DNA of 39,106 nucleotides from Burkholderia pseudomultivorans (GCF_902499075.1 NZ_CABVPP010000062.1:1-39106); one strand, 5' to 3'; positions 13,554 through 23,426 are shown, numbered from the stretch's first letter. The notes: generated by a model not told the origin, from the sequence alone. Translations and numbers: made by a program.

Positions 13554-16500
13554 CTAGCGCCCCGCGCCCGTCATCGACGCCGCAGGGTCGAACAACGCAT
13601 CGGCGTTCCCGACCCGCACGAACCGCGCCGCGTCGTCACCGTCCACCAGCGCGCGGAAATGCGCTTCGCCGCAGGCGAGCTTCGCGCGCTCGTGTTCGCT
13701 CGGCACATGGCCGTCCGCGTTCGGCGTATCGACGACGAAGTACAACCGTTCGCCGCCATCCTGCTCGGCGAGCACCGCCCAGTCCGGGTGATAGCTGCCG
13801 AGCGGCGTCGCGATGCGGAACCACGCAGGCAGCTTCGCGTAAAGCTTCACGCCGTCGTGCGCCTCGAGCGCATCGGCGAACGCGCGCTCCGCGTCCGTCT
13901 CGCACACGACCGCTTCGTAAATCGACTTGCGCGCGTCGAGCCGCAGGTTGCGCAGATAGCCGGTCAGCGCCTCGCTCTCGAACGATTCCAGCGCATGCAC
14001 GTGGCGATCGCCGAGCTTGCGGTACGCGATGCCCGCGACGAGCGCGAGCCGCTTGCAGCGGTTGATCGCGTCGGCCGCGAGCGCGATGAACTGCTGCGGA
14101 TTCACGCGGAAATCGTCGAGCCGGCCGCTGTCGGCCAGGATCGTCGCCAGCGAGCGGCGCGTGAGCTGCGTGCGGTCCTGCAGTTCGGTAAGCAGGTCGG
14201 GCAGCGGCAGCTCGCCTTCGTCGATCAGCACGGTGCCGGCGCCCGCGACCTCGATCGCCTCGACGCCGGCCTTGCCGATGTCGATCTCGGCCTTGCGCCA
14301 CTGCAGCCGCGCGCGCGCGATCTCCGGCGCGTCGCGCAGCGCGGCCGTACAGTCACGCACGAGCTTCGCGTTGTCGAATTCCACGCTGTACACGGTGCGG
14401 TGGCGGATGCGATCCCACAGCGCGCGGAAGTCGTCGCCGAACACGACGGCCTTGCCGGTTGCATCGCGCCGCAGCGCGATCGCGCGGCGCTCGTCCGCGT
14501 TGCGCACCGCGAAGCGGCCCGACAGCTTGCGCAGCGTCGCGACGATCGGCGCGCGCAGCATCTCGAATGCTTCGGGCAGCACGAGCGCGCTTTGCCGCAG
14601 CGCATCCTTCAGCCGGTCGAGCACCTTGCCCTGCGCGTCGACGTAGCCCTGTTCATGCAGATGCGTCCACAGCACGCGCGACAGCTCGATGCCGAGCGCA
14701 TGCGCGGGCCCGTCGCCTTCCTGCACGGGCAGCGCCGCGAACTGGTGTTCCTCGACGATGCCGAAACGGATGCCCGTGTCGGCCTCGATTTCCTTCTGCA
14801 GGTTTTCCGCGAACGATTCGTAGCGCTCGGTCGCGATCACGGTGAGCGTATTGACGCCCGGGTCGCGCACGCGTTCGCCGTCCTGGTCGACCGCGAGACG
14901 CAGCCCGCGGCCGAGCGTCTGGCGACGCTCGCGCTCGGTCTGGATGTCGCGCAGCGTGCAGATCTGGAATACGTTCGGGTTGTCCCAGCCTTCCTTCAGC
15001 GCCGAGTGCGAGAAGATGAACTTCAGCGGCGTGTCGAACGACAGCAGCGCTTCCTTCTCGCGCATGATCAGCCCGTACGCGCGCTCCGCGTTCTCGCGGG
15101 CCGCCGCGCTGCTTTCGCTGGTGTCGGTCCAGCCGCCCTTGCGGTCGATCGAGAAGTAGCCGTTGTGTGCGCGCTCGACCTCGCGCGCGATGTCGACGCC
15201 GTCGAACAGCGCGCGATAGGCCGGCACGCGCGCCGCGCGCGCATATTCCTCTTCGAAGATCAGCGCGTAGTCGCCCTTCACCGGCATCCCGTTCTCGTCG
15301 TAGCGGCGATAGCGCTCGACCGAATCGACGAAGAACAGCGACAGCACCTTCACGCCGCGTTCGGCGAGGCGCAGTTCCTTGTCGAGATGCTCGCGGATCG
15401 TGCGGCGGATCATCTCGCGCTGCACGGCGAGCGTGTCGATGTCGCCGAACGCCTCGCCGAGCGACAGGAACGCCTCGCCTTCCGGATGCCGCAGCTCGAC
15501 GTATTCGGCGCCCTTTACCGCATGCACCTCGCCGATCCGCAGCCCCGCGTACAGCGCGCGCTTGGTCAACCGTTCGAGATCGTCGCCGTCGGTCGCCGAC
15601 ACGATCTGGCGCTTCACGCCGGCGCTCGTCGCGACGTCGAGTTCGACGCGCGCGCTGATCGAACCGCGCCGGTTCGACACGCCGACGAGCCGCACGTACG
15701 GCTTGTTGTGCGCATCCTCGACGATCGCCGACGCGATCTCGATCTGCTTGACGAGCTTGCGCTCGTACGCGTCGACCGCGTCGAGCCGGTACACCATGTG
15801 GTGACGGTCGACGTGCGTGGCCGAGTAGCGCAGCGTGCAGAGCGGGTCCATCGCGGCCAGCGCTTCGCGCCCGCGACCTTCGAGCCCGCCGTCGACGCTT
15901 TGCGGCTCGTCGACGATCACGATCGGCCGCGTCGCGCGGATCAGGTCGATCGGCTTCTCGCCGCCGGTCTTCTCGCTGTCCTTGTAGAGGTTGTTGACCT
16001 CGCGCTTGTTGATCGCGGCGACGGTCATCACCATGATCTGGATCGCCGCGCTCGCGGCGAAGTGGCGCACCTGGCCGAGCTTCGCGGAGTCGTACAGGAA
16101 GTAGTCGTACGGCACGCCTGCGTACAGCGCGCGGAAATGGTCCTCGGTGATCGCGAGCGTCTTGTGCACGCCTTCCTTGATCGCGATCGACGGCACGACG
16201 ATCACGAACTTCGTGAAGCCGTAGCGCCGGTTCAACTCGAAGATCGTGCGCAGGTAGACGTAGGTCTTGCCGGTGCCGGTCTCCATCTCGACGGTGAAGT
16301 CGCGCGAGCCGGGCAGGCCGGACGGCGGCAGGCCGCCGCGCAGCTGCACGTCGGCGAGATTGCGCGCGAGCGCGTCCTCGGTCAGCGACAGCCGGTTGCC
16401 GACGCCCTGTTCCGACACCGCGAAGCCGAGCGAGCCCTGCGCGGCGGCCGTCGTGCCCGGCGCGGCATTGGCGAGCACGCTGAAGTCGCCGCGATACGAT

Positions 16501-16580
16501 TCCTGGCCGCGAAACAGGTCGCAGACGGCGTCGATCGCGTCGCGCTGGTAGTCGAGGTCCGCTTCGAAATGCAGCCGCAT
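13554..16580 (-). CDS. Type III restriction enzyme, Res subunit
   Basis: A 1008-residue superfamily 2 helicase/translocase that with Mod forms a Type III restriction enzyme. Walker A ETGTGKT is at 100-106, the Walker B DEPQ box at 224-227, and the motif VI-like QTLGRGLRL further on. The C-terminal PD-(D/E)xK nuclease core begins with PDW (D933), but the expected ExK reads D951-T-P953: acidic residue kept, lysine replaced by proline. Cleavage might therefore be weak or lost, although an alternative lysine cannot be excluded. The ATG shares a base with the mod stop (TGATG). Longer frame upstream to 16844 overlaps mod and is rejected. Confidence 0.9.
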   Translation of the reverse strand: MRLHFEADLDYQRDAIDAVCDLFRGQESYRGDFSVLANAAPGTTAAAQGSLGFAVSEQGVGNRLSLTEDALARNLADVQLRGGLPPSGLPGSRDFTVEMETGTGKTYVYLRTIFELNRRYGFTKFVIVVPSIAIKEGVHKTLAITEDHFRALYAGVPYDYFLYDSAKLGQVRHFAASAAIQIMVMTVAAINKREVNNLYKDSEKTGGEKPIDLIRATRPIVIVDEPQSVDGGLEGRGREALAAMDPLCTLRYSATHVDRHHMVYRLDAVDAYERKLVKQIEIASAIVEDAHNKPYVRLVGVSNRRGSISARVELDVATSAGVKRQIVSATDGDDLERLTKRALYAGLRIGEVHAVKGAEYVELRHPEGEAFLSLGEAFGDIDTLAVQREMIRRTIREHLDKELRLAERGVKVLSLFFVDSVERYRRYDENGMPVKGDYALIFEEEYARAARVPAYRALFDGVDIAREVERAHNGYFSIDRKGGWTDTSESSAAARENAERAYGLIMREKEALLSFDTPLKFIFSHSALKEGWDNPNVFQICTLRDIQTERERRQTLGRGLRLAVDQDGERVRDPGVNTLTVIATERYESFAENLQKEIEADTGIRFGIVEEHQFAALPVQEGDGPAHALGIELSRVLWTHLHEQGYVDAQGKVLDRLKDALRQSALVLPEAFEMLRAPIVATLRKLSGRFAVRNADERRAIALRRDATGKAVVFGDDFRALWDRIRHRTVYSVEFDNAKLVRDCTAALRDAPEIARARLQWRKAEIDIGKAGVEAIEVAGAGTVLIDEGELPLPDLLTELQDRTQLTRRSLATILADSGRLDDFRVNPQQFIALAADAINRCKRLALVAGIAYRKLGDRHVHALESFESEALTGYLRNLRLDARKSIYEAVVCETDAERAFADALEAHDGVKLYAKLPAWFRIATPLGSYHPDWAVLAEQDGGERLYFVVDTPNADGHVPSEHERAKLACGEAHFRALVDGDDAARFVRVGNADALFDPAASMTGAGR

Positions 16581-18598
16581 CACAGGCTCCGCACGCGCTT
16601 CACGCCGTGCTGTTCGAGCAGCGCGGCGAGATTGAGCTTCGCGACGTCGTCGACGAAGCCGCTGTCGCGGAACAGGCACGTGACGTCGCGCGTCGCGCCG
16701 GTCGCGTCGAGCAGCGCGACGATGCCGTCGGCGAGCGGCTCGGCGTCGTCGCGCGACACGCGCGCATCGAAGCACGCGACGATCGAGCGGCCGATCAGGT
16801 GCACGGTCTTGCCGGCCACCGCGTGATGCTCGACCGGCGTGCACAGGTCAAGGCCGAGCTTGAGCGTCAGCTCGGCGAGCAGGTCGTCGTCGGTGCGGCC
16901 GGTCTTCACGTGCTCGACGGACGCGAACAGCGCGTGGTCGAAGTCGTCGCGGCGCGGATCCCACTCGATCACGTTGGTCGTGTCGAGCCGGTACACGCGG
17001 AACCCGAGGTCGCCATAGCTTTCCGGATAGTCGCGTGCGACCTGCTGCGCGGCGCGGCGCAGCCGTTCCTTGGTCACTTCGGCGAGCGTCAGCGGCTTTT
17101 TCAGCTTCGCGCAGAAGTCGGCCGCGCCCTGCTGCGTCTTGTCGCGGCGGTCGAGCGCCTCGGGCAGCTGCACCATGATGTAGCGGCGCGCGCCGCCGTC
17201 GGTCGCGTTGACCTGCATCACCGCGTGGCCGGTCGAGCCGGAGCCCGCGAAGCAGTCGAGCACGATGTCGTCGCCGCGCGTGCACCAGCCGATCACAGCC
17301 GCCGCGAAGTCGACCGGCTTCGGCTGCTCGAACGGAATGCCGAGCGTCTTCAGCAGCGCGTCGTCCGAGCCGCCGAACGGCAGCACCGACGGCACGTTCT
17401 CGTACATGTTCTCGTCGAGGTAGTAGATGCGCTGCGGCTGCGTGGTCTCGTCCGCGCCGAATTCGATCTGGCCGCGTTCGAGCAGCGCCTGCATCGTCGC
17501 CGGCGGATTGCGCCAGCCGCGCGCCGGCATCGCGCACGGCTTGCCGGTGACCGGGTGGATCAGCGGCGTGAAATATTCCTCCGGCGCCTTCTTCTTGTTC
17601 GGCCACGCCATCGAGACGAGGCGGTACACGCGCCCGTCTTCCGACAGCCGGTCGTACATCGCCTCGCCGCCCGACAGGTTGGTCTGCGCCTTCATCCACG
17701 CGCGGAACGCCTTCGCGGCATCCTTCGGCGTGCCGCTGCGGTACATCGCGTCGCGCGCGGCGTCGAGCATGCGCTGCGCGTTGCGCTTCGGGCGCTTCAG
17801 CGGCGCGCGTTCGAGCAGCGTCTCGGCATTGCGTGCGAACAGCACCAGCGATTCGTGCTGGTACGCGATGCCGCGTGCGTCGCCCTTCGGGTTGCGCTTG
17901 TCCCACACCGCGACGCCGAGCTCGTTCTCCTCGCCGAAGATCTCGCGCAGCATCAGCACCAGCGCGTGCACTTCGTGCTCGTCGATGTGCACCACGATCA
18001 GCCCTTCGTCGGACAGCAGCGCGTGCGCGAGCTTCAGGCGCGGGTACATCATGTTCAGCCAGTCGGTATGGAACCGGCCGTTCGCCTCGGTGTTGGTGCT
18101 GCGCTTCACGCCGCCTTCGGTCTGCCCCGTCATCGCGAGGTAGTGGCGGATGCTGTCGCTGAAGTCGTCCGGGTACACGAAGTCGCTGCCGGTGTTGTAC
18201 GGCGGATCGATGTAGACCAGCTTCACCTTGCCCGCGTAGCTCTTGTGCAGCAGCTTCATCACGTCGAGGTTGTCGCCCTCGATCACGAGGTGGCGCGTGT
18301 CGTCCCATGCGACGCTGTCTTCGGGGCAGGGCCGCAGCGTGCCCGTCGACGGCGTGAGCGCGGCCTGGCGCGCGTCGCGCTTGCCGTGCCAGTGGAAGCC
18401 ATAGCGTTCTTCGGCATCGCCGACCGTGCGGTCGCCCACCAGCGCCTTCAGCACGTCGACGTCGACCGACGCGCCTTGCGGGCCTTCGGTCACGAGTTCG
18501 GGGAACAGCGCCTTCAGGCGCGCGACGTTGTCGGCGGTGAAATCGGTCGACATCGCCTGCGGGCTGGCCGCATCGAGTTTCTGCATCGTCTTTTCCAT
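16580..18598 (-). CDS. Type III DNA methyltransferase, Mod subunit
   Basis: A 672-residue adenine-N6 methyltransferase that both modifies and recognises the target site for the Type III system. Beta-class motif order is clear: catalytic DPPY at 131-134 (IDPPYNTGSDFVY) precedes the SAM-binding FAGSGSTGHAV motif. The region between them should be the target-recognition domain. Length is normal. The start may be residue 1 or the Met at position 5. It is the promoter-proximal gene, coupled to res. No phase-variable simple repeats are seen within it. GC content looks like the host. Confidence 0.92.
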   Translation of the reverse strand: MEKTMQKLDAASPQAMSTDFTADNVARLKALFPELVTEGPQGASVDVDVLKALVGDRTVGDAEERYGFHWHGKRDARQAALTPSTGTLRPCPEDSVAWDDTRHLVIEGDNLDVMKLLHKSYAGKVKLVYIDPPYNTGSDFVYPDDFSDSIRHYLAMTGQTEGGVKRSTNTEANGRFHTDWLNMMYPRLKLAHALLSDEGLIVVHIDEHEVHALVLMLREIFGEENELGVAVWDKRNPKGDARGIAYQHESLVLFARNAETLLERAPLKRPKRNAQRMLDAARDAMYRSGTPKDAAKAFRAWMKAQTNLSGGEAMYDRLSEDGRVYRLVSMAWPNKKKAPEEYFTPLIHPVTGKPCAMPARGWRNPPATMQALLERGQIEFGADETTQPQRIYYLDENMYENVPSVLPFGGSDDALLKTLGIPFEQPKPVDFAAAVIGWCTRGDDIVLDCFAGSGSTGHAVMQVNATDGGARRYIMVQLPEALDRRDKTQQGAADFCAKLKKPLTLAEVTKERLRRAAQQVARDYPESYGDLGFRVYRLDTTNVIEWDPRRDDFDHALFASVEHVKTGRTDDDLLAELTLKLGLDLCTPVEHHAVAGKTVHLIGRSIVACFDARVSRDDAEPLADGIVALLDATGATRDVTCLFRDSGFVDDVAKLNLAALLEQHGVKRVRSL

Positions 18599-18829
18599 CG
18601 GAGCCCGGCCGCGCGCGCCAGGACGTCGGGCGCTGTCTCGGCACCGGCGGCAACGGCCACCCGGGCAAACCCGAAACGCTAGCGAGTCGGTCGGCGCAGG
18701 TCAAGCGTCGATGTGAGCGGATGGGCGCCGGGCGTGCGTGCATCGGGCGGGATCGCCCGCCGGACGGGCCGCGCGCGGCATCGGGCCGGTTGTCGCAGCA
18801 TCGCGCGGCGGCCGCGCCGGAATCGATGG

Positions 18830-18866
18830 AAAAAAAGGGCACGGTCGGCGCGATGCCGGCGTGCCC
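18830..18866 (-). terminator. Terminator after the porin gene
   Basis: Minus strand: GGGCACG (from 18860-18866) pairs with CGTGCCC (from 18837-18843) with inner complementary bases, followed by seven T (18830-18836). It lies about 100 bases past the porin stop. A 14-bp direct duplication (GGATGGCCGGACCC) sits in between at 18932-18959. Nothing else is evident in 18599-18963. Confidence 0.65.
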
Positions 18867-18963
18867 CGCAGGGAGAAGCCCGAAATGGAACGAAGGGCGG
18901 GGCGAAGCCGGGGCCGGAAAGCCTGCCCTTCGGATGGCCGGACCCGGATGGCCGGACCCGCAA

Positions 18964-20094
18964 TCAGAACCGCGTACGGATGCCCGACGTCAGCTCCAGC
19001 TGGTTCTTCGCGCCGAACGTCGACGCCACCGTATAGCCGCCGTGCAGCCGCATGTAATCGCCCGCCAGGTACAGCTCGGTGCGCTTGCTCAGGTGATAGA
19101 ACACCGACCCGTAGATCGTCTCCTTGAAGCCGTTGCCGACGCCGTTGGTCAGGCTGAATGCGCCGAGGTTCGCATTCGGTGTGTTGCCGTCCGAGTCGTA
19201 CGCGGCGTTCTTGACGCGCATCTGCTGGTAGCCGAGTTCGTAGTCGAGCGGGCCCTTCGGCGCGATCTTCATCGACACCGTCCACGAATCGTCGTGGCGC
19301 TGGCCGAGCGAGCCCTGGTCGCCGTTGTAGCGGAAGTAGCCGGCGTTCAGGCGCACGATGCTGAACGTGTAGTTGCCGCCGACTGAGAACGTCTGGTTCG
19401 TGTAGCCGCCGTTGTTCACGTGGTTGTAGAAGCCCGACACGTTGAACGGGCCGCCGTTGTAGCCGAGCGCGAGCTGGTACGCGGAGCCGGTCGCGAATGC
19501 GGTCGAGTTGCTGAACTGGTAGCCGGCACTGGCGAAGATGCCGTTGCTGAACAGCTTCTTCCACGCGATGCCGTTGCTGTAACGCGTGCCGGTCGGGCCG
19601 GCCGCGTAGAAGATCATCTGCTTGAAGTTGTTCGAGTTGGTCCAGCCGCCTTCCTCGGTGCTCAGCTTCGCGGAGCCGTACGCATCGCCGTAGATCGCCG
19701 ACGCGTCGCGTGCGATCGTGTTCTGGAAACCGGCCGTCAGCTTGCCGAAGCGCTCGTCCTCGACGCCGACCCACGCGTCGCGGTCGAAGATCTGGCCGTT
19801 GTCTTCCATCTGGCCGTTCGCGACCACGTATTCGCTTTCGAGGCGGAAGATGATCTTCGTGCCGCCGCCGATGTCCTCCGCGCCCTTCAGGCCCCAGCGG
19901 CTGCCGCTGAACCACGGCTCGCCTTCGTTGCCCATGCCGATCACATGGTTGCCGTTGGCGTCGGCATGGGTCCGGTAAGTCGGAAAGCTCAGGTCCATCA
20001 GGCCGTACAGCTGCACGCTCGACTGCGCGTGCGCCTGGGTGCCGGCGCACAGGCCTGCCGCCGCGATGGAAAGGGCCAGGGTTTTTCGTTTCAA
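18964..20094 (-). CDS. Outer-membrane general porin (Burkholderia OmpC-like)
   Basis: A 376-residue trimeric-porin family protein. It has a signal peptide (KRKTLALSIAAAGLCAGTQAHA, cleavage before QSSVQLYG), then the family start SSVQLYGLMDLSF, many alternating beta-strands and a C-terminal phenylalanine (GIRTRF) as required for BAM recognition. The only sensible start is TTG at 20094, with GGAGGAG eight bases upstream. It follows the response regulator in the same direction after 282 bases, so it may be read from the upstream operon or from its own promoter. It probably gives the ABC-transporter substrate a route across the outer membrane. Confidence 0.9.
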   Translation of the reverse strand: MKRKTLALSIAAAGLCAGTQAHAQSSVQLYGLMDLSFPTYRTHADANGNHVIGMGNEGEPWFSGSRWGLKGAEDIGGGTKIIFRLESEYVVANGQMEDNGQIFDRDAWVGVEDERFGKLTAGFQNTIARDASAIYGDAYGSAKLSTEEGGWTNSNNFKQMIFYAAGPTGTRYSNGIAWKKLFSNGIFASAGYQFSNSTAFATGSAYQLALGYNGGPFNVSGFYNHVNNGGYTNQTFSVGGNYTFSIVRLNAGYFRYNGDQGSLGQRHDDSWTVSMKIAPKGPLDYELGYQQMRVKNAAYDSDGNTPNANLGAFSLTNGVGNGFKETIYGSVFYHLSKRTELYLAGDYMRLHGGYTVASTFGAKNQLELTSGIRTRF

Positions 20095-20376
20095 GATCGT
20101 CTCCTCCGAGCTGCCGCATTGAAATTCGTCTATTGGCAGTACGTAACGTATGCCGACGCCTGCCGGCCACAGCGAGATGACCGACGCATGACATCGTAGA
20201 GGGTGCAATCCTTCATGCGGCTTTCCCGGACGCAACGATCGGATCGGTGAAAACACCGAACGACAGGCGTTCACGGATCGGCGTGGAAACGGTTGCCCGG
20301 CCGCTGCCGTAACTCTGCAATCCGAACCATCCGTAAAGTTCCTGCCGGCAGCGCGCCGGGCAGGGCGCGCCGGCCG

Positions 20377-21054
20377 TCAGGCCGTCCCGCTCTTCGCGCG
20401 CAGGATGTAGCCGAGCCCGCGCAGCGTGATGATCTCGGCCGTGCTCGCGGCCAGGTGCTTGCGCAGCCGGTGGATGTAAATGTCGATCGCGTCCGCGCTC
20501 GGCTCGTCGTCGAGCGCGAACACGCTGTCCATCAGCCGCGCCTTCGACACTGTCTTGTTCTGCTGCAGCATCAGCGTTTCGAGGATCGCGTGCTCGCGGC
20601 GGCGCAGCGCGAGCGGCGCGTCGCCGCAGCGGAATTCGCGCGTGCCGAACGCATAGACGAGATCGCCGCACGCGAGCTGCGTCGCGCCGACGCCCGCCTG
20701 CCGGCGGATCAGCGCGCGAATCCGTGCGACCAGCTCGCGCGACTCGAACGGCTTCACCACATAGTCGTCGGCGCCGGCGCCGAAGCAGTCGACCTTGTCG
20801 TCGACCGAGCCGTGCGCGGTCAGCATCAGCACCGGCACGTTGTCGTTGCGGCGCCGCAGCCGCGCGAGCACTTCCTTGCCGCTGATGCCCGGCAGCCGCA
20901 TGTCGAGCAGCACCGCGTCGTAGCGCTCGGTCTTCAGCACCGTGTCGGCGCGCTCGCCGTCGCCGACGCAGTCGACCGCGAAATCCTCTCCGCGCAGCAG
21001 GTTCACGATCCAGTGCGCCAGTTCGGTGTTGTCTTCGACCAGCAAGAGTTTCAT
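20377..21054 (-). CDS. OmpR-family response regulator (TctD-like)
   Basis: A 225-residue two-domain regulator: receiver domain with phospho-acceptor D51 (VLLDMRLPG), T/K switch positions (LMLTAHG, VVKPF), and an OmpR/PhoB winged helix (ADAIDIYIHRLRKHL, TLRGLGYIL). Closest in style to TctD/QseB regulators. It starts 12 bases after the kinase stop. The gene order with an ABC importer and a porin suggests it controls their expression. 20095-20376 holds a GC-rich inverted repeat just after the stop and the porin leader; no gene. Confidence 0.93.
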   Translation of the reverse strand: MKLLLVEDNTELAHWIVNLLRGEDFAVDCVGDGERADTVLKTERYDAVLLDMRLPGISGKEVLARLRRRNDNVPVLMLTAHGSVDDKVDCFGAGADDYVVKPFESRELVARIRALIRRQAGVGATQLACGDLVYAFGTREFRCGDAPLALRRREHAILETLMLQQNKTVSKARLMDSVFALDDEPSADAIDIYIHRLRKHLAASTAEIITLRGLGYILRAKSGTA

Positions 21055-21066
21055 CAGGAGCTTCCT

Positions 21067-22434
21067 TCAATCGTATGCAGGCAGCCGCACGGTCACGACG
21101 ATCCCGCGATTGCCGGGTCCCGGCGCGAGTGACACGCTGCCGCCGTGCGCCTGCGCGATCTCGCGGACGATCGCGAGCCCGAGGCCCGAGCCCTCGGTGT
21201 CGGCCGACACGCGGTAGAAGCGCTTGAACACGTGCGGGCGCGCTTCGGCCGGAATGCCGGGGCCGTTGTCGATCACGTCGAGCACGACCGTGTCGCCGTC
21301 GCGCCGCGCGGCGACCGTCACGCAGCCGCCGGGCTGCGTGTAGCGCACCGCATTGTCGACGAGATTCATCACGAGCGCGCCGAGCAGGCTGTCGCTGCCC
21401 GCGACGTCGAGCCGCTCGCCGAGCTCCGCGCCGAGATCGATGTCGCGTCGCTGCGCGAGCACGATGGTCTCCTCCAGCACGCTCGACACGAGCGCCGCGA
21501 GGTCGACGCGCTGCGTCAGCAGCGTCGACGGCGTCGCTTCCGCATGCGCGAGCAGCAGCAGCTTGTCGGTCACGTCGGCCATCTTGCGGCTGCTGCGCTG
21601 CATGCTGTCGAGCACCGACGCGAGTTCCGGATCGTCGTGATCGCGCTGCTGCGCGTACTGGATCTGCGTGTCGAGCACCGCGATCGGCGTGCGCAGCTGG
21701 TGCGCGGCATCGGCGATGAAGCGGCGCTGCGTGGCCGTATGCGTGTTGAGCCGCGCGATGCACTGGTTGATCGCGTCGACGATCGGCCGCAGCTCGTTCT
21801 GCAGCCGCTCGGGGCGGATCGGCTCCAGCTCCATCGGCCCGCGGTCGGCCACGTCGTCCTTCAGCTTCATCAGCGGCCGCAGCTCCAGTGTCAGCCCGAG
21901 ATAGACGAGCACCACCGCGAGCATCAGCATCAGCGACAGCCGCAGCAACTGCGGCCGCCAGATCGTGTTGACCATCGCGTGGTGCGAGCGCGTCGTCTTC
22001 GCGACGACGACCGTCACCGTCTCGATCTGTCCTTCGTCGTACAGCTGGCGATCGTACGCGACCGCGCGCAGCGGCACGCCGTCGAGCGTCGTGTCGTACG
22101 GCGTCGGCTCGACGCCGTGCCGCGCGGGCACCTCGAGCGCCGGATTGCCGGCGAGCAGCCGGCCGTGGCTGTCGATCACCTGGTAGAACACCGAGTCGCG
22201 CGACGGCGACTCGAAGATCTCCAGCGCGGCGGGCGGCACGTCGGCGACCGGCAGGCCGTTGCGCCATTCGACGTCCTCGCCGATCGTGCGCGCGGACGCG
22301 ACGAGCGCGCTGTCCTGCACGAGCGTGGCCGTGCGCCGCGCGGTGTCGTACGACATCGCGCCCGCGATCAGCACGAACGCCGCCAGCGGCAGCAGCAGCC
22401 ACCACAGCAGCCGCCCGCGCAGGCTGTGCGTCAT
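21067..22434 (-). CDS. Sensor histidine kinase (TctE-like)
   Basis: A 455-residue membrane kinase. TM1 at about 9-27, a periplasmic sensor (about 30-160) of the TctE N-terminal type, TM2 at about 163-183, then HisKA with phospho-histidine H245 (FIADAAHQLRTPIAV) and a HATPase_c domain (N box NLVDNAVRYT, G1 DNGPGIP, G2 GSGLGLAIV). TctE kinases usually sense small carboxylates. It lies between the ABC permease and the response regulator, co-directional with both. Confidence 0.93.
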   Translation of the reverse strand: MTHSLRGRLLWWLLLPLAAFVLIAGAMSYDTARRTATLVQDSALVASARTIGEDVEWRNGLPVADVPPAALEIFESPSRDSVFYQVIDSHGRLLAGNPALEVPARHGVEPTPYDTTLDGVPLRAVAYDRQLYDEGQIETVTVVVAKTTRSHHAMVNTIWRPQLLRLSLMLMLAVVLVYLGLTLELRPLMKLKDDVADRGPMELEPIRPERLQNELRPIVDAINQCIARLNTHTATQRRFIADAAHQLRTPIAVLDTQIQYAQQRDHDDPELASVLDSMQRSSRKMADVTDKLLLLAHAEATPSTLLTQRVDLAALVSSVLEETIVLAQRRDIDLGAELGERLDVAGSDSLLGALVMNLVDNAVRYTQPGGCVTVAARRDGDTVVLDVIDNGPGIPAEARPHVFKRFYRVSADTEGSGLGLAIVREIAQAHGGSVSLAPGPGNRGIVVTVRLPAYD

Positions 22435-22456
22435 CCTTTGTCGCTCCTTGTCCTCG

Positions 22457-22510
22457 ATGCCGAGCCGAATGCCGAGCCGAATGCCGAACCGCGCCGGGGT
22501 GCCGGCGCGG
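22457..22510 (-). repeat. Short tandem repeat plus intercistronic hairpin
   Basis: Between permease and kinase genes a ~12-bp unit (GCCGAATGCCGA-like) repeats about three times (22457-22488), next to a 9-bp perfect inverted repeat (22489-22497 and 22502-22510) with a four-base loop. No T-run follows on the minus strand; possible mRNA processing or attenuation signal lowering kinase expression relative to the transporter. Confidence 0.5.
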
Positions 22511-22544
22511 TCGGGGCGTCACGCGGTGCGGCCGGGCGCGGCGC

Positions 22545-23402
22545 TCAGAACGCGGCGGGACGCCACTTCAGCAGCCGCTTCTCCAGCCAGGTCAGCAGGT
22601 AATCGGCGGCCAGCGCGACCACGGCCAGCACGATCATCGCCGCGAACACGCCGCTCGCGTTGAACGCGCCCTGGGCGGTGGAGATTAGCAGGCCGATGCC
22701 CTGCTTGGAACCCAGGAATTCGCCGACCACCGCGCCGACCAGCGCGAAGCCGAAGCTGACATGCAGGCTCGCGAGGATCCAGCTCAGCGCGGACGGGATC
22801 ACGACCGCCGTGGTGATCTGCCGGCGCGACGCACCGAGGATCTGCGCGTTCGCGATCAGGTAGCGGTCCGCCTCGCGCACGCCCTGGAACGCGTTGCCGA
22901 ACACGACGAAGAACACCATCACGACGGCCAGCGCGATCTTCGACGCCATGCCGAGGCCGAGCGCGATCACGAATACCGAGCCGAGCACGACGCGCGGGAT
23001 CGAGTTCGCGATCTGGATGTAGAGGCCGAACACGTCGGCCATCAGCTTGTTGCGGCCGAGCACGATCCCGCAGATCACGCCGGCGACCGAGCCGATCACG
23101 AAGCCGATCGCGGTTTCCTCGAGCGTGACCCACACCTGCGTGAGCAGCGGGCCCTGCGACGTGCCGTTCACGAACCAGTCCTGGATCTGCTCGAAGATCA
23201 GCGACGGCATCGAGAAGAAGAACGGATCGATCCATTTGAGCCGCGCGGCGAGCTCCCAGCCGCCGAGCACGACGACGAGCACGGCAATCCGCAGCGTGAC
23301 GATCAGGTTGCGCCGGCGGCGCAGCCGGCGTTGCGCGGCGCGCTCGTCGTCCTCGAGCGTCGTCGCCGGAAGGGCGGTGGTGGGAAGCGTCATGTCGGTC
23401 AT
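22545..23402 (-). CDS. ABC transporter permease (SsuC/TauC type)
   Basis: A 285-residue inner-membrane permease of the binding-protein-dependent family with about six hydrophobic helices and the EAA loop (VREADRYLIANAQILGASRRQITTAVVIPSALSWIL) that docks to the ATPase. The group includes sulfonate, taurine, nitrate and thiamine-precursor importers. It follows the ATPase gene by 24 bases. Substrate not determined by sequence. Confidence 0.9.
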   Translation of the reverse strand: MTDMTLPTTALPATTLEDDERAAQRRLRRRRNLIVTLRIAVLVVVLGGWELAARLKWIDPFFFSMPSLIFEQIQDWFVNGTSQGPLLTQVWVTLEETAIGFVIGSVAGVICGIVLGRNKLMADVFGLYIQIANSIPRVVLGSVFVIALGLGMASKIALAVVMVFFVVFGNAFQGVREADRYLIANAQILGASRRQITTAVVIPSALSWILASLHVSFGFALVGAVVGEFLGSKQGIGLLISTAQGAFNASGVFAAMIVLAVVALAADYLLTWLEKRLLKWRPAAF

Positions 23403-23426
23403 GCTCCTGTCCTTGCGGTCTTGCCG

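Noticed and set aside
16580-18598. Phase variation of mod by simple repeats
   Set aside because: No homopolymer or short tandem tract able to shift the frame was seen.
13452-18682. Very long plus-strand ORFs (1124 and 691 codons) opposite res and mod
   Set aside because: Arg/Ala/Val-rich antisense shadows of well-identified genes in GC-rich DNA.
16848-18842. Minus-strand 664-codon frame overlapping mod
   Set aside because: Out-of-frame shadow; the mod frame holds all methyltransferase motifs.
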